From contig JAESUZ010002608.1 in NCBI GenBank assembly GCA_017311185.1, positions 124,001 through 188,000 on the forward strand: a DNA stretch of 64,000 bases. Reading direction: 5' to 3'. The position numbers were made by a program, and so were the translations under genes. Each line of letters starts with the position of its first letter. The stretch's first letter is position 1. The notes below the pieces were generated by a model. It had not been told where the DNA came from, did no database searches, and saw only the letters and a list, made by a program, of their open reading frames with translations. Shown one piece after another: positions 22,085 through 35,988 of the stretch. This stretch comes from Proteles cristata cristata. Its lineage: Eukaryota; Chordata; Mammalia; Carnivora; Hyaenidae.

Positions 22085-25000
22085 ACAAGGCTGCTTGGGA
22101 CTTCTTGGAAAAGTAGTGGAATAAGAGGACCCTAAGCCCACCCTGTCCCATGGATACAACTAGATAACACTCCCAGAAATGACCCGAAGACTGGCAGAAA
22201 CTAACACCACAGCTAAATGTAGAGAGGAAGCCACGTGGAAGAGGGTAGAAAGGGTGAAGATGCGGGAGCTAAACGGACCCACAGGTTGGTCCATGGTCAG
22301 AAGGGAGTCCAGGGCACAGAGAGAGGATAGAAACAGACCCTGGACCAGGGAGCCCACACAGGGAAGACAAATCCTCATAACATTTGTCTTTGAAAACCAG
22401 AGGGGCACTGAATTTCATTCTCACAATGAGCAGGACTTAAAATCTGAAACTTTAAAAATCAGCAGGCTTGGCTCTAGGAGAGCAGAGTGGGAGAGAGGAA
22501 ACTGAGGCCCTGTGCTTAAAGAGACTGCACAACAGCCCTGCGGAGACACAGCATAGAAGCAGCAGTTTGAAAAATGCCTGGGACAAGCAGGAGGAAGAGT
22601 TATTTACTCCTATCAGAGTGTGTCCTGGAGGGACCGAGATCACTGGGAGACTCCTCCAGGAACAAAGGAGCTGGCAGGTGCCACTCCCCTCCCTGCTCCC
22701 TGCATAAACACACAGCCACCTGCAGGAACCAGAGAGGTGCTTACGCTTGCTACCTAACTTGCTAAAAGTGCTCCCTCACTGCTCTGCCCCCTGTAGACAG
22801 AACTGCTTCAGCTCCAACACTGCAGGACCCCTTTAGGCTGGAGCCCATTCAGAGCAGTGCCACAGTCCTGGCAGAGCACAAGCAGCCCCAACAGGTGGTG
22901 GACTCTCTCCTGGCCACCCCTCCAAAGTGACTCCTGCCCCAGGGAAAGGGAAAGATAACCACACACACCAGTGAGACCACAGCCCCAGCAGTGGGCTGGG
23001 GGAAGGCATCTGTCTGACTGCAGGCCCTACCTACCAACAAAAGCTTCTCAGTGGACAACACAGGGAGAGCACCCTGCAGATGGGTGCTACTGCATCTCCA
23101 GCAGATGCCTGGTCTGCCTCAACTCCAGCCCAAGACATCCTCAGACTGGCCCACTTACACCACACGGACCAAACCCTGCCCACAATAGCCAAAGAAAGTC
23201 ACTGCAGATGACTGGACTGAAGAAAAAATCAGCTCAGACACAAAAGCTGGGTCCACACAACACACTTAGAGGACACCCTTGGGGCACCAGGTTCTGGTGA
23301 ACAGGGGACTTTGCACTGCAGGGCACTACAGGACCTCTTCTTCATGAGGCCAGGACATAGCTGACTTTCCTAACACAGAGAAACTGATGCCAAGACAAAC
23401 AAAATAGGAGAGAGGAATATGTCCCAAATCAAAGAACAGGACAAAAATCACAGCAAGAGATCTAAGCAAAATGGAGTTAAGTAATATGCCTGATAGAGAA
23501 TTTAAAAAAATGATCATAAAGATACTCACTGGACTGGAGGAAAGAGTGAAGGACAACAGTGAGACCCTTAATGATGATAAAAAAAAAACCAATCAGAGAT
23601 AAAGAACACAATAAATGAAATTAAAAATACACTGGATGGAATAAATAGCAGACTAGAGGAAGCAGAACAAACCAGTGACCTAGAGGACAGAGGGAAGGAA
23701 AGCAATCAAGCTAAGCAGGTAAGAGGGGGAAAAATTATATGAAATGAGAATAGACTTAAGGAACTCCGCAACACCATCAAAGGTAGTAACATTTGCACTA
23801 TAGGCACCCAGAATAAGAGAAAGTAAGGAGGGCAGAAGTTTTATTTGAAGAAATAATAGCTGAAAAATTCCCAAATCTGTAGAAGAAAACAGAAATCCTG
23901 ATTCAGGAGGCACAGAGAGCCTCCAACAAAATCAACCCAAGGAGGCTCCTACCAAGATACATAGTAATTACAATGGCACAAAGTAGTGCTAGAATTTTAA
24001 AAGCACCAAGAGAAAAGAAAACACATACAAGGGAAGCCCCAGAAGGCTATCAGCTGATTTTTTCAGCAGAAACTTTGTAGGCCTAAAGGGAACGGCATAA
24101 TATTTCAAAATGCTGAAAGGAAAAAAAATCTGCAGCCAAGAATACTCTATCCAGCAAGGCTATCATTCAAAATGGGAGAGATAAAGAGCTTCCCAGATAA
24201 ATAAAAGTTAAATTCATGAGCATTAAACCAGCCCTAGAAAAAAAATGTTAAAATAGGAGACTCTTTGAGTAAAAAGCAAAGACCATAAGCAAGAGTAATG
24301 AAAGTAGGAAACACAAAAGCAGTAATAATAAATATATCCATAAAAATCAAAGTATTCACAAAATGAAAGTATGTAAAGTATGACACCATATACCTAAATG
24401 TAAGGGCAAGTGGAATAAAGAATAGGTTCAAACCTGAGCAACCATTAACTTAATATAGACTGTTATATGCAGAAGATGCTACATACAAACTGAATGATGA
24501 CCACAAATCAAAAACTAGTAATAGATATGCAAAAATTAAGGAGAAAGGAATTCAGTTATATAACTAAAGAAAGCCAACTAATCATGAGAGAAGAGAGCAA
24601 GAAAGGGAAGGAAAAACTACAAAAACAGCCACAAAAAAAGTAACAAAATGGCAATAAATACATGCCTATCAATAATTATCTTGAATGTAAATGGATTAAT
24701 TGCTCCAATCAAAAGACATAGGGTGGCAGAATGGATTAAAAAGGAAAAAAAAATCCACCTAGTTGCTGCCTGGAAGAGACTCATTTCAGACCTAAAGACA
24801 CATACAGATTGAAAGTAAAGGGATGGAGAAGCATTTATCACACAAATGGGTGCAATAAGAAAGCCAGGGTAGCAATACGTAAATCAGACAAAGTGGACTT
24901 TAAAACAATGATGGTAACAAGAAACAAAGAGAGAAACTACATAATAAGGGGAACCATCCAACAAGATATAATAAATGTAAATATTTATGCACCCAACATG

Positions 25001-28000
25001 GAAGCATCCAGACACTTAAAACTGTTAATAGCCAACATAAGGAAAATAATCAGTAGTAATACAATACTATTATTATAACACCCCACTTAACATCAATGGA
25101 CAGATCATTCAAATAGTAAATCAACAAGGAAACAGTGTCTTTGAATGACAATTAGACCAGATGGATTTAAGAGAAACAGGATTTAAGTTTCCACTCTAAA
25201 ACAGGAGAATACACATTCTTTTCAAGCACACATGGAACATTCTCCATAATAGATCACGTTAAGCCACAAAACAAGTCTCAATAAATTCAAAAAGACTGAA
25301 GTCATACTATGCCTTTTTACTGACCACAACACTATGAAACTACAAATCAACCACAAGAAAAAATCTGGAAGGAGAAAAATACATTATCTATAAAATGCTA
25401 TCCAGCAATGAATGGCTCAACCAAGAAATCAAAGAGTAAATCAAAAAATTCATGGAAACAAATGAAAGCACAATGATTCAAAATCTTTGGGATGCAAAAG
25501 TGGTCCTAAGAAATCTATAGCAACACAGGCCTATATCAAGAAGCAAGAAAAATCTCAAATAAGGAAACTAACATTACACCTAAAGAAGCTAGAAAAAGAA
25601 CAACAACAACAAAAACAGAAGGAAGGAAATAATAAAGATTAGTGCAGAAATAAATTCTATAGAAATTTTAAAAACAATAGAAAAGATTGATGAAACCAGA
25701 AGCTGTTCTTTGAAAGGATCAACAAAATTGATAAAACTTTAGTCAGACTCATCGAGAGAGAGAGAGAGAGAGAATTAAAATCATGAAAAAGGAGAAATAA
25801 CAACTGACACTGCAGAAACACAAAGGATTTTAAGAGAATATTATGAAAAATTATATGCCAAGAAACTGGACAAACTAGAAGAAATAGATAAACTCCTAGA
25901 AACACATAACCTCCATAAACTGAATCAGGAAGAGAGAGAAAAATTGAACAAACTGATTATAGACAATGAAACTGAATCCGTAATCAAAAACTCCCAACAA
26001 ACAAAAGTCCAGAACCAGATAGCTTCTCAGGATAATTCTACCAAACATTTAAAGAAGATTTTAATACCTATTATTCTCAAACTATCCCCAAAAAATGGAA
26101 GGAAAACTTCCATATTCATTCTACAAGGCTGGTATTACTCTGATACCAAAACCAGATAAAGAAACTACAGGCCGATATCTCTGATGAACATAGATGCAAA
26201 ATTCCTCAACAAAATATTAGCAAACCAAATCCAACAATACATTAAAAAAAATCATTCACCACAATCAAATGGGATTTATTCCTCGGATGCAAGTGCAATA
26301 TTTGCAAATCAATCAACATGATACATCACATTAATAAGAGAAAGGATAAAAAAACATATAATGATTTCAATAAGGGCAGGAAAAACATTTGACAAAGGAC
26401 AACATCCAATTATGATAAAAACTGTTAATAAAGCAGGTTTAGAGAAAACATACCTCAACAGAATAAAGGCTGCATATGAAAAACACACAGCTAGCATCAT
26501 CCTCAATGGTGAAAACTTGAGAACTTCCCCCTAAGATCAGAAATAAGGTAAGGATGTCTACTCTCAGTACTTTTTTAAACAAATTTATTTAAAGAGAGTG
26601 TGAGCAGGGGAGTGTAGAGAGAGAATACCAAGTAGGCTCTGTTCTGTACTGTCAGTGCAGAGCCCAATGCAGGTCTCAAACTCGCAAAGCATGAGCTCAT
26701 GACCCAAGCTGAAGTCAAGAGTCAGACGCTTAATGGACTGGGCCGCCCAGGCACCCCCACTCTCACTCCTTTTACTCAACATACCAGTGGAAGTCCTAGC
26801 CACAGCAATCAGACTACAAAAAGAAATAAAATGCATCCAGACTGGTAAGGAAGAAGTAAAACTTCCACTATTTGTAGATGACATGATGCTATAAATAGAA
26901 AACCTTTAAGACTCTACCTAAAAGCTACTAGACCTGATAAATGAATTTAGTAAGATCTCAGAATAGATCAATATATAGAAATAATGAAACAAGAGAAAGA
27001 AAAATTAAGAAAGCAATCCCATTTACAACTGCACCAAAAATTTAATACCTAGAAATAAGCCTAACCAAGGAGATGAAAGACTTGTATTCTGAAAACTATA
27101 AAACACTGATGAAAAACCTAGATGACAACACAAACAAATGGAAAGATATTCCAAATTCATGGATTGGAAGAACAAATATTAAATGTTAAAATATCCATAC
27201 TATCCAAACCAATCTATAGATTTAATGCAGTCAGTATCAAAATACCAATAGCATCCTTCACAGAACTAGGACAAATAATACTAAATTTGTATGGAATCAC
27301 AAAAGACCCCTAATAGCCAGAACAATCTTGAAAAAGAAAAACAAAGCTGGAGGTATCACATTTCCAGATTTCAAGTTATAGTACAAAGCTGTAGTAATCA
27401 AAACAGTATGGTGCTGGCACAAAAACAGACACATAAACCAATGGAACATGATAGAAAGCCTAGAAATAAATGCACAATTATATGGTCAATTAATCAACAA
27501 AAGAGGCAAGAATATGCCATGGGGAAAAAGACAGTCTCTTCAACAAATGCTGCTGGGAAAACTGGACAACTACTTGCAAAAGAATGAAACTGAACCACTT
27601 GCTTACATAATACAGAAAAATAAAGTCAAAATGGATTAAAGACCTAAACATGAGACCTGGAACCATAAAAATCCTAGAAGAGAGCACAGGCAGTAATTTC
27701 TCTGACATTGACATTTCTAGATATGTCTCCTTAGGCAAGGGAAATAAAAGCCAAAATAAACTATTGGGATTACATCAAAATAAAAAACTGCATAGCAAAG
27801 CAAACAATCAACAAAACTAAAATACAGCCTACTGAATGTGAGAAGATATTTGTACATGACATATCTGATAAAAGGGTAGTATCCAAAATATACGAAGAAC
27901 TACTAGAACTCAAACTCCAAAAAACAAATCATCCAATTTAAAAATGAGCAGAAGACATGAATAGACATTTCTCCAAAGAACACATACACATGGCCAACAG

Positions 28001-28922
28001 ACACATGAAAAGATATTCAGCATCACTCATCATCAGGAAAATGCAAATCAAAACCACAATGAGATACCACCTCACACCCGTTAGAATAACTACAGTCAAA
28101 AACAAAGAAACACCAAGCGTTAGTGAAAATGTGGAGGAAGAGGAACCCTCGTGCGCTGTTGGTGAAAATGCAAACCAGTGCAGTCACTGTGGAAAACAGT
28201 ATGGATGTTCCTCAACAAATTAAAAATAGAACTACCCTATGATCCAGTAATCACACTACTTTGTATTTACCTGAAGAATACAAAAACACTAATTTTAAAG
28301 GATACACGTACCCCTTATTGTAGTATTGTTTGCAATAGTCAAATTATGGAAACAGCCCCAGTGTCAAAGTATGGAATATATGGTCCATCAGTGACAGTAA
28401 TACTAATATATATTTTTGTATATGAATGATCTTTTTTATGGTTGAATAATATATATCCATATTATATATTATAATTATGTATTATACTGGAATATTATTC
28501 AATCATAAAAAAGATGTGATTTGACATATAACAGAATATTATTCAGCCATAAAAAGAATGAATCTTGCCATTTGCAACAATATGGATGGAGTTAATGCTA
28601 AGTGAAATAAGACAGAGAAAGACAAATACCATATGATTTCACTCACATGTGGAACTTAAGAAACAACAAAGAAACAACAGAAAGAGAAAGTGACAAACCA
28701 AAAGCAGACTCATAACTGTAGAGAACAAAATGATGGTTACCACAGGGGAGGTGGGTGGGGGATGGGCAAAATAGATGAAAGAGATTAAGAGTACATTTGT
28801 CATGATGAATACTAAGTAATGTATAAAATTGCTGAATCAATATTGTACACCTGAAACTAATATTACACTGTATTTAACTATATTGGAATTAAAATCTTAA
28901 ACTTAATTTTTTTTTAAAAAAA
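22085..28922 (+). mobile_element. Decayed, nearly full-length LINE-1 in the large SLC14A1 intron
   Basis: The element reads 5' to 3' on the gene's strand. A 5' UTR-like part (22.09-23.3 kb) leads to ORF1-like sequence (about 23.35-24.55 kb) and an ORF2-like part from about 24.65 kb, starting near ILNVNGLIAPIKRHR (endonuclease). Reverse-transcriptase traces include [16 protein letters not shown] near 26.19 kb and [10 protein letters not shown] near 26.88 kb, the latter matching the catalytic FADD/YVDD region. Many stops and frameshifts break both frames, so it is dead. A SINE interrupts it at 26571-26758. The 3' UTR and A-rich tail end near 28.92 kb. I could not find a clear target-site duplication, so the 5' edge is uncertain. 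Confidence 0.9.
26571..26758 (-). mobile_element. Felid SINE inserted in the LINE-1
   Basis: T-rich start at 26571, reversed tRNA head ending CCGCCCAGGCACCCCC. It splits the reverse-transcriptase part of the L1. Similar flanks CTCTCAGTACTTTT and CTCTCACTCCTTTT mark the duplication. Confidence 0.92.
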
Positions 28923-29420
28923 ATTGCTTATCTTGGGAAGTGGCTATTTGGTCTGCATTAGTGAGCACCATTTTATAACCTGACACCTGGCTCCTTTAAC
29001 TGACAGCATGAAGCTTCAGTACTTGGTCTTAGCTCTTTCTATATTATTATTTGACTCAGTATGTTAAAATAACTATTTTTGAGTCTTTCTCATTTGACTG
29101 AGCTCCTTGAGTGCAGGATGTAGATGCTCAATGAATATTTGTTGAACTAGAAACTGGACATATGAATTTCAAGGCCAGAACCTTCTCATGGTAGCATTAA
29201 AGGCAATGATGAAAAAAGTAGTGTGGGATTAGGATTTGGGCAATAATCTCCATGACAGTGTTTCAAGAGGAAATTGGTGCTTTCTTAGTCCCCTGAGATG
29301 TCATGGTCCAAATGAAGTGCTTTTAAACTTATCCTCTGTGGCTACTGTAACCAGGCCCAATGCTGGCCAGTCTGAAGTGCTTTGCTGTAGGATGTGTATG
29401 AACTCTGTCCTTTCCTGAAG

Positions 29421-29441
29421 GAGCCAGAGGAAGAGATATCC
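29421..29441 (+). other. SLC14A1: SLC14A1 5' UTR part of the start-codon exon
   Basis: These 21 bases lie between the acceptor (TCCTTTCCTGAAG) and the ATG. An alternative acceptor use at a nearby AG (29427) would only shorten the UTR. Confidence 0.65.
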
Positions 29442-29577
29442 ATGGAGAACACTCCCGCTATGGCTAAAGTGGACCAGGGTGAAAATCAGGTTTTATCCAG
29501 TCTAAGAAGAAGGCGCCTCCCCAAGGCATTTGGCTATGTCATCGGTGATATGAAAGAATTTGCCGGCTGGCTTAAAG
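29442..29577 (+). CDS. SLC14A1: SLC14A1 coding exon 1 (start codon, residues 1-45)
   Basis: The exon appears to begin at 29421 after a pyrimidine-rich acceptor ending in AAG, giving 21 bases of 5' UTR in this exon. The ATG at 29442 opens the cytoplasmic N-terminus ([10 protein letters not shown]...). The exon closes at AAAG with donor GTATTT, leaving one base for the next codon (Asp46). The start has T at -3 and G at +4, a modest Kozak context; a second in-frame ATG at codon 7 has G at -3 and G at +4. The start is chosen because it matches the known UT-B N-terminus. Confidence 0.93.
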
Positions 29578-32500
29578 GTATTTGTGCTTCTATCCCTTGG
29601 ATTGATGGGATAGGTATCTTGGGGGGAAATGACTTGCTGGTTCTCGTACTCATGTCTTTAGTTATATTCCCTTGACTTTTATCCATTTCCCTCCTCTCCA
29701 GTTTTTAACTTCTCATGTTCTTTTTTTAAGATTTTATTTTTAAGTAATCTCTACACCCAACATGGGGCTCGAACTTACAACCCAAGATCAAGATTTGTAT
29801 GCTCTACCGACTGAGCCTGCCAGACACCCCTAACTTTTTATCTTCTAACCTCTTCCAATGTTTTTATGGAAAACTGTTGTCAGGACCAGGGCCCTGCTCA
29901 TAATAGAGGAAGGCAGTTGGTTTCATCCTGTAATTTCAACACTTAAGACACTGAAGTTTTATTACTGGTAACTCATTTCTTTGACTTAAGAGTCTGTACC
30001 ACTGAGCATGGTAAATAAGTGCATTCAGTGCTTTCTGTAGTGGAGATTCTAATGGGGACAGTGTGGGTAGAGCATAAAGAAGCAGAAGGGTTTCAGGGAT
30101 CTGGGTGTTAATAAAGGGGAAATGACTCAGAGGGAGAAAGCTTCCAGGAATATCAAAACTTAGTTCACCCTTATCAGAAGGGATATTGATGATTTTACTC
30201 AGGCTGGGTACTGGGTGTGGAAAGGAGAATCTTGTCTTCTCGATTCCTTAGCTCTGTGCATCTTATCTCTTCCAGACAAGCCACAGGTGCTCCAGTTCGT
30301 AGACTGGGTTCTTCGGGGCATATCCCAAGTGGTGTTTGTCAGCAACCCCATCAGTGGAATCCTGATTCTAGTGGGACTCCTAGTCCAGAATCCCTGGTGG
30401 GCTCTCAATGGCTGTGTGGGAACAGTGATCTCCACCTTGACAGCCCTGTTACTTGCTCAGGACAGGTAGGTGTGTCCACTCAAGCCTGCTCTTCTTGCTT
30501 CTGAGAACACAGGAGCCAACCAGTGACTTCGGGCACCTGTGATAAAGTCCCACTCTTCCCAGAAAAATCCACCTTTATTCCACAGAACTCTACATTTGTC
30601 TTGAATCATATCAGGGATCATTTATATCCCTTATTATTTCTCTTTAATCATTCACTAAATCATTCTTTAATGATTAATCAATTATTTATCATCAGCATTT
30701 TGTTTGGGCATGTGAGTTCTTAAAAAGTCTTGATGGCTTAAAAAATTCCACTAATTCCATGATATCTTGTTTCCATGCCTAGTTTAGCAAATTCATTCTT
30801 TATAGGCAGTGCAAAGTTTAGTTCAGTTTCTAGGAAGATGAATAATCACAAATTCCAAGTTAAAAAGTTCTGACTTAAGAAGTGTTAGTGTGTCTTCTCA
30901 ACTACGTATTAGGTTAAAAATAGCACATACATTTTTAAGTTTATTTATTTATTTTGAAAGAGAAAGAAAGAGCAGGCAAGTGGGAGAAGAGCAGAGAGAA
31001 GAGAGAGAGAGAATCCCAAGCAGGCTGCACACTGGCAGCACAGAGCCCAACTCGGGGCTTGATCCTGTACTAAACTCAAATATAGCATGTACTTTATAAA
31101 TTAATCTGTCATCAATGAAGTGATAAGCTGACCCCTTCCATGCGAGAAGACAGCTCCTGATTTTTAGTTTTATCGGGGAGGCTGCTGGTCTTCTAGATGT
31201 CCAGGATCAATGTGTAAGCACCAGTGGATGGTCACTGTAATAACTTAGCTCTTATAACACTTACCGTAAAGTACCTAAGAAACTAACCAGAAATAGAATC
31301 AGAAAATATTCCACTTTCCCATCAGATCCAAAGAGACTGATTTCTTCTCCATAGCTTAGGTTCAATCCTATTCCAACGCACATCAGGAAATGGTCTATTC
31401 AGTTTGTGGGTGTGGTCCAAGACTGTGCCGTATTAACTATTCCTTCATTGTTTTGTTTAAGTGGAAAATGACCCGTTTTCCTTATCAGTTATTGTTTAGA
31501 AGTCAAGCCATATTTACGTGTGTTGATTTTCAAATCTCTTTTACTTTCCTCAGTCCTAAAGGACCGCATTAAAATGGCAACCCTGTTTTAAGTGAATCCA
31601 TATCTTCCTGTTGCCTTAAGTATGGCATTCTGCAACTTGCAGACAGTACCATTAAAGCAATGGCAGCCAAGCATCAAACCTCCAAGTTCCTTATTGAGAA
31701 GATGAGTCTTTGCATAGCTGCCCATTGTCCTCACGTATAGTCCCAAATTCAAGAAGACAGTGTCACTTCTGGAGTTAAACCAGTACAAATTCAATCACTT
31801 CCTACATGTCCTGATAGATTACTTAAGGCAGACAAAGGACATTGGACAGAGTTCCACCTCTCGTGCTCTCACCCAGGTGAATGTAAGTGATACCACCTTG
31901 CTGTTTCGCTGGTACCTCTGCCCCTGCTGAAGGTCTTACACCACCCAAGCCACCCCTGTAGTGTGGCGTCACCCTCCTTCAGACCCTGCACCTAACCTCA
32001 CCTAGTCACTCCGCCATCTTCACACCTGATGACCCAATGACTTCATCCTTTAACTCAGCCCTTCATAGTGTGAGATGTCAGCTCTTAGAGCCCTGGAGGG
32101 GCCTGGCTTGTCAGCCTTGGGGCTTATCTATAGAAGCTGTTCTATTTCTCACTTAGGGCTTCTAGTGCTCAATTATGAAACATGAACCATTTGGGCCAGG
32201 AGTAGAAAATTACCATTAGGACAACCATCAGAAGTGAGGGGAAATGCAGAGAAGCAAAAAGAATTTGATGCTAAATGTGCACATAAATGGAGTACTCTGC
32301 CCAGGAAAAGTAATTGTTTTTTCATTGCAATAACTTGAAAATGGTTATTTGGAGACCACCAGATGGAAGTGCAGGAAGATGAACACATATGCTAAGTTGG
32401 AAGATTAATGTTTATAAGGTCACAGACAATACAAAAGTGAATTTACAATTCAGCAATCTTACACCTCTGACCAAGAATGTCAGAATTAGGAAAGTTTCAC

Positions 32501-35500
32501 GTAAGAGCTCTGAGGCCCTTACTGATGCTGGCCAGAGACCCTTAATGATACAGAAGAAATAACAACGTTCCCATGTCCATGCTGTGCCTCTCACCTGCAG
32601 GTCAGCAATTGCAGCTGGGCTCCAGGGCTACAACGGCACCTTGCTGGGAATACTCATGGCTGTCTTTTCAGACAAGGGCAACTATTTCTGGTGGCTGTTA
32701 TTCCCTGTGTCTGCTATGTCCATGACTTGGTAAGTTGTAACTGGTTTTCAAAACGCCTTTAGAAGAACATGTATAGAGCCAAGAGAGAATGGGAAGTTAG
32801 TATTTAATGGGTACAGAGTTTCAGTTTTGGAAGATGGAAAATGTTCTATGAATGGACAGCAGTGATGGTTATACAACAATGTGAATATACTTCATGCAAG
32901 TGAAGTGCACACTTCAAAATGGTTGAAATGGTAAATTTTATGATATATATACACATGCACAATTTTTAGAAAAATAATTTTTTAAACTTAGATTCAGTTT
33001 AGGTCTATTGGAAATATAAAGGATCAAAAACACACTAATGCATGTGACCCTCCACACACATCTCATCCCGCCTCCCCCCATCCAAGATTCTGATATCATT
33101 GGTCTGGAGTCTTGCTTGGTCATGGGGAGTTTTAAAGCCTCCTAGGGGGTTCCAAAGTACCAAATTCGAGAACGACGCCCTATGTCAGTGACCCTTAAAT
33201 GTGCACACTCCCAAACCACCTGAAGGCTTATGAAAACACAGACTGCTGCTCCGTCCCCAGGACTTTGGATTCAGTACATGTGGGATGGAGCCTAGAGATT
33301 TGCATCTCTAATTAGTTGCCTAAGGATGTGGCTGATCCAAGGACTACACTTTGAGAAACCCTCTATGTGTGTGCCTATATGAACTCTCCTTACCCATCTG
33401 CCCCTGTTACCTTGAAAACATTGCTTTACTGAATTTAACTCCTTTTTTTAAACCCTAAATCCTTCACACTAGTTTCTTAAGTCCTCCCCCCATTTGGGGG
33501 GGCAAACATTTCCTTCTTATTATGGCATATTTAGAATATAAAACACTGCGTGATATCCATGCAAATGAAAAGTGTAGCCCATAGAGTATAAAAAACACTG
33601 ATATCTGCACAAATAAGAAGTGTAGCCTATAGAATATAAAACACTGATATCCACACAAATGAGAAGTGTAGCCCACTGAGGACAGTGTCTGCAGGGACAC
33701 CCACCCTGGCTGCACCCACAGGTGTGTGGGAGAGAACCTGCTGGCAGAGCCAACCTGTTCAGGAAGTAATTTCCAACCAGTTCTGAAGAACCAGCTGCAG
33801 GACAGGAGGTACCCTCTGCAGGTGCTCACCACACCCCCTCCCATGACCCGGAGCTCTGACCTTAGTGATGAGCCAACATGGGAGAGCACAAAAGAGGCCC
33901 AGAGACCGTCTAATCTAATCCAGTCCCCCAAGCTACAGACAAGGAGATGGAAGAGTAGTTCCTTGCCAAAGGTCACCAACTGCTAAAGCTACTGCCCCCA
34001 GCCCCCACCCTAACCTTCCTCCAGCCCACACCACCTTACATCCTTCCTAGGACAGTTGTTTCTCTTTTCAAAACCAGGTATATAAACACTCAGGAAGATC
34101 TAGAAATTCAAGATGGTGGTCACCTCTAGTGCAGAGGGAGGGTCATATGATCAAGTGGGTTACACAGGGGGGCTTTAACCATGTAGATAATATTTTATGT
34201 CTGAAATACTTTGAAAATATTTCTAAAACCTGGATTTTATGTCACTGTGAGCAACCCCAGAGTATAATTTTTCAAAACCAAGTAAGCAAAGCATGCATTT
34301 TTGAACTTGTGTAAGAATTATTCTCTGACAGGGCTTATTCCACAGGTGTTTGTTTTTTGTTTTGGTTTGGTTTTGGGGGTTTCTTTTATTTGTTCCTCCC
34401 CTGTGAAAAGTTTGCTTCAATAGCACTTTAGGGACATATTTGCCCATGAAACAAAGCCCCTCCACGGTGTAGAGATTCAGTTTGTCAACTGACTTGTCAC
34501 GTGCACGTTCTTCCATTTTTTTCCTGTGGTTGTTGCTGTTGTTATTAGTCCAGTTTTCTCAAGTGCACTGAGCTCCTTGTTCTGCAAATGGGACCTCCCA
34601 GTCTTCACTCTGCCCTTCAACATGGCGTTGTCGATGTACCTTTCGGCCACAGGACATTACAATCCGTTCTTCCCAGGCAAACTGCTCAGACCTGTAACTG
34701 AGGTTCCCAATATCACCTGGACTGACCTCAGTGCTCTGCAGGTAAGGTACACTGTCTTCTCACATTCCTGCCTTGCTCTGGAAGACTCTGTGTCCTCCTT
34801 GTTAACTGTTCTTGGGCATCAGAGCCCAAGAGCTTATGGAGACTCGGCTCTAGGGTGGCCTTGCTGACTTCATCTTGCCCTATAAACCATTCGTCCTGCT
34901 CCAAAACTTTGGGCCCTAAGGGCTTATTTATTATTGTTATTGAAGTGTAGTTAACATACAGTGTTATATTAGTTTCAGGTGTACAATATAATGATTCAGC
35001 AATTCTATACACTACCCAGTACTCATCAGGATAAGAGTACTCCTAATCTCCTCCACCAACTGCACCCATTCCCCCACTTACTCTGGTAACCACCATTTTG
35101 CTGTCTGTATTTAAGCATCTGTTTTTTTCTTCCTTTTTTTGGTCTCTTTTCTCTTTGTTCTGAGGTTTGGGGATTTTTTTTTTTAATTATGTTTAATTTT
35201 GAGAGAAAGAGACAGTGTGTGAGCAGGGAAGGGGCAGAGAGAAAGGTAGACACAGAATCGGAAGCAGGCTCGAGGCTCTGAGCTATAAGCACAGAGCCTG
35301 ATGTGCAGCTCAAATTCAAGAACCATGAGATCATGACCTGAGCTGAAATTGGACACTCAACCAACTGAGCCACCCAGGCACCCCTGTTCTAAGGGCTTGG
35401 TTTTTTTAATGTTTGTTTATTTTGAGAGAAAGAGAGTGGGGGAGGGGCAGAGAGAGGAGGAAGAGAATCCTAAGCAGGCTACCAACTGTCAGTGCAGAGC

Positions 35501-35943
35501 CCAACATGGAGCTCAAACCCACAAACTTTGAGACTATGACCTAAGCCAAAGCCAAGAGTCAGTCACATAACCAACTGAGCCACCCAGGTGCCCCTCTATG
35601 GGGTTTTTTAAACGACTGCTCAAGGCTAACTTTTCCTAAAATCCACTCCAGAGTATAGTTCTGTTTCAAAGTCAGAGTCAAAGAATCTGTTTCAGACTTT
35701 GGGTGGGTGTGTTGGGGGCCATCCCCTGAGGCAGAGCCTCCAGCCTGGAGTTAAGGCCTCCATGATCTGGCTCCTCCGATCAAAACAATTTGTTCCTTCT
35801 GCTAAATCTCATTACAGAGCCTCTCTATTCTGCTTTTTCATTTGGCAGATCTCATAGAATATGTACAGTAATTCATGGTTCTCAAACTTTGGTAGGCATT
35901 AGAATCATTGTTTTTTCTTTTTTTTCTTTTTTAATGTTTTTAT

Positions 35944-35988
<45 letters not shown>

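Larger units (their letters stand above)
32730..34548 (+). other. SLC14A1 intron after coding exon 3
   Basis: 1,819 bases, GT-AG. It holds a MER5-type copy (33183-33361), a three-copy tandem repeat (33533-33677) and a possible MIR trace near 33.9 kb. Confidence 0.9.

Noticed and set aside
24809..28429. Several short frames resembling L1 ORF2
   Set aside because: Fragments of one reverse-transcriptase gene broken by many stops and shifts and by a SINE; listed as one dead L1.
1..29000. Exons of SLC14A2, the paralogue expected upstream
   Set aside because: None of its channel motifs occurs outside the SLC14A1 exons; in human the gap between the two genes is larger than this flank.
33464..33979. 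171-codon antisense open frame with repeated peptide
   Set aside because: The peptide repeat comes from the 48-base tandem repeat in an SLC14A1 intron; no independent evidence for coding.
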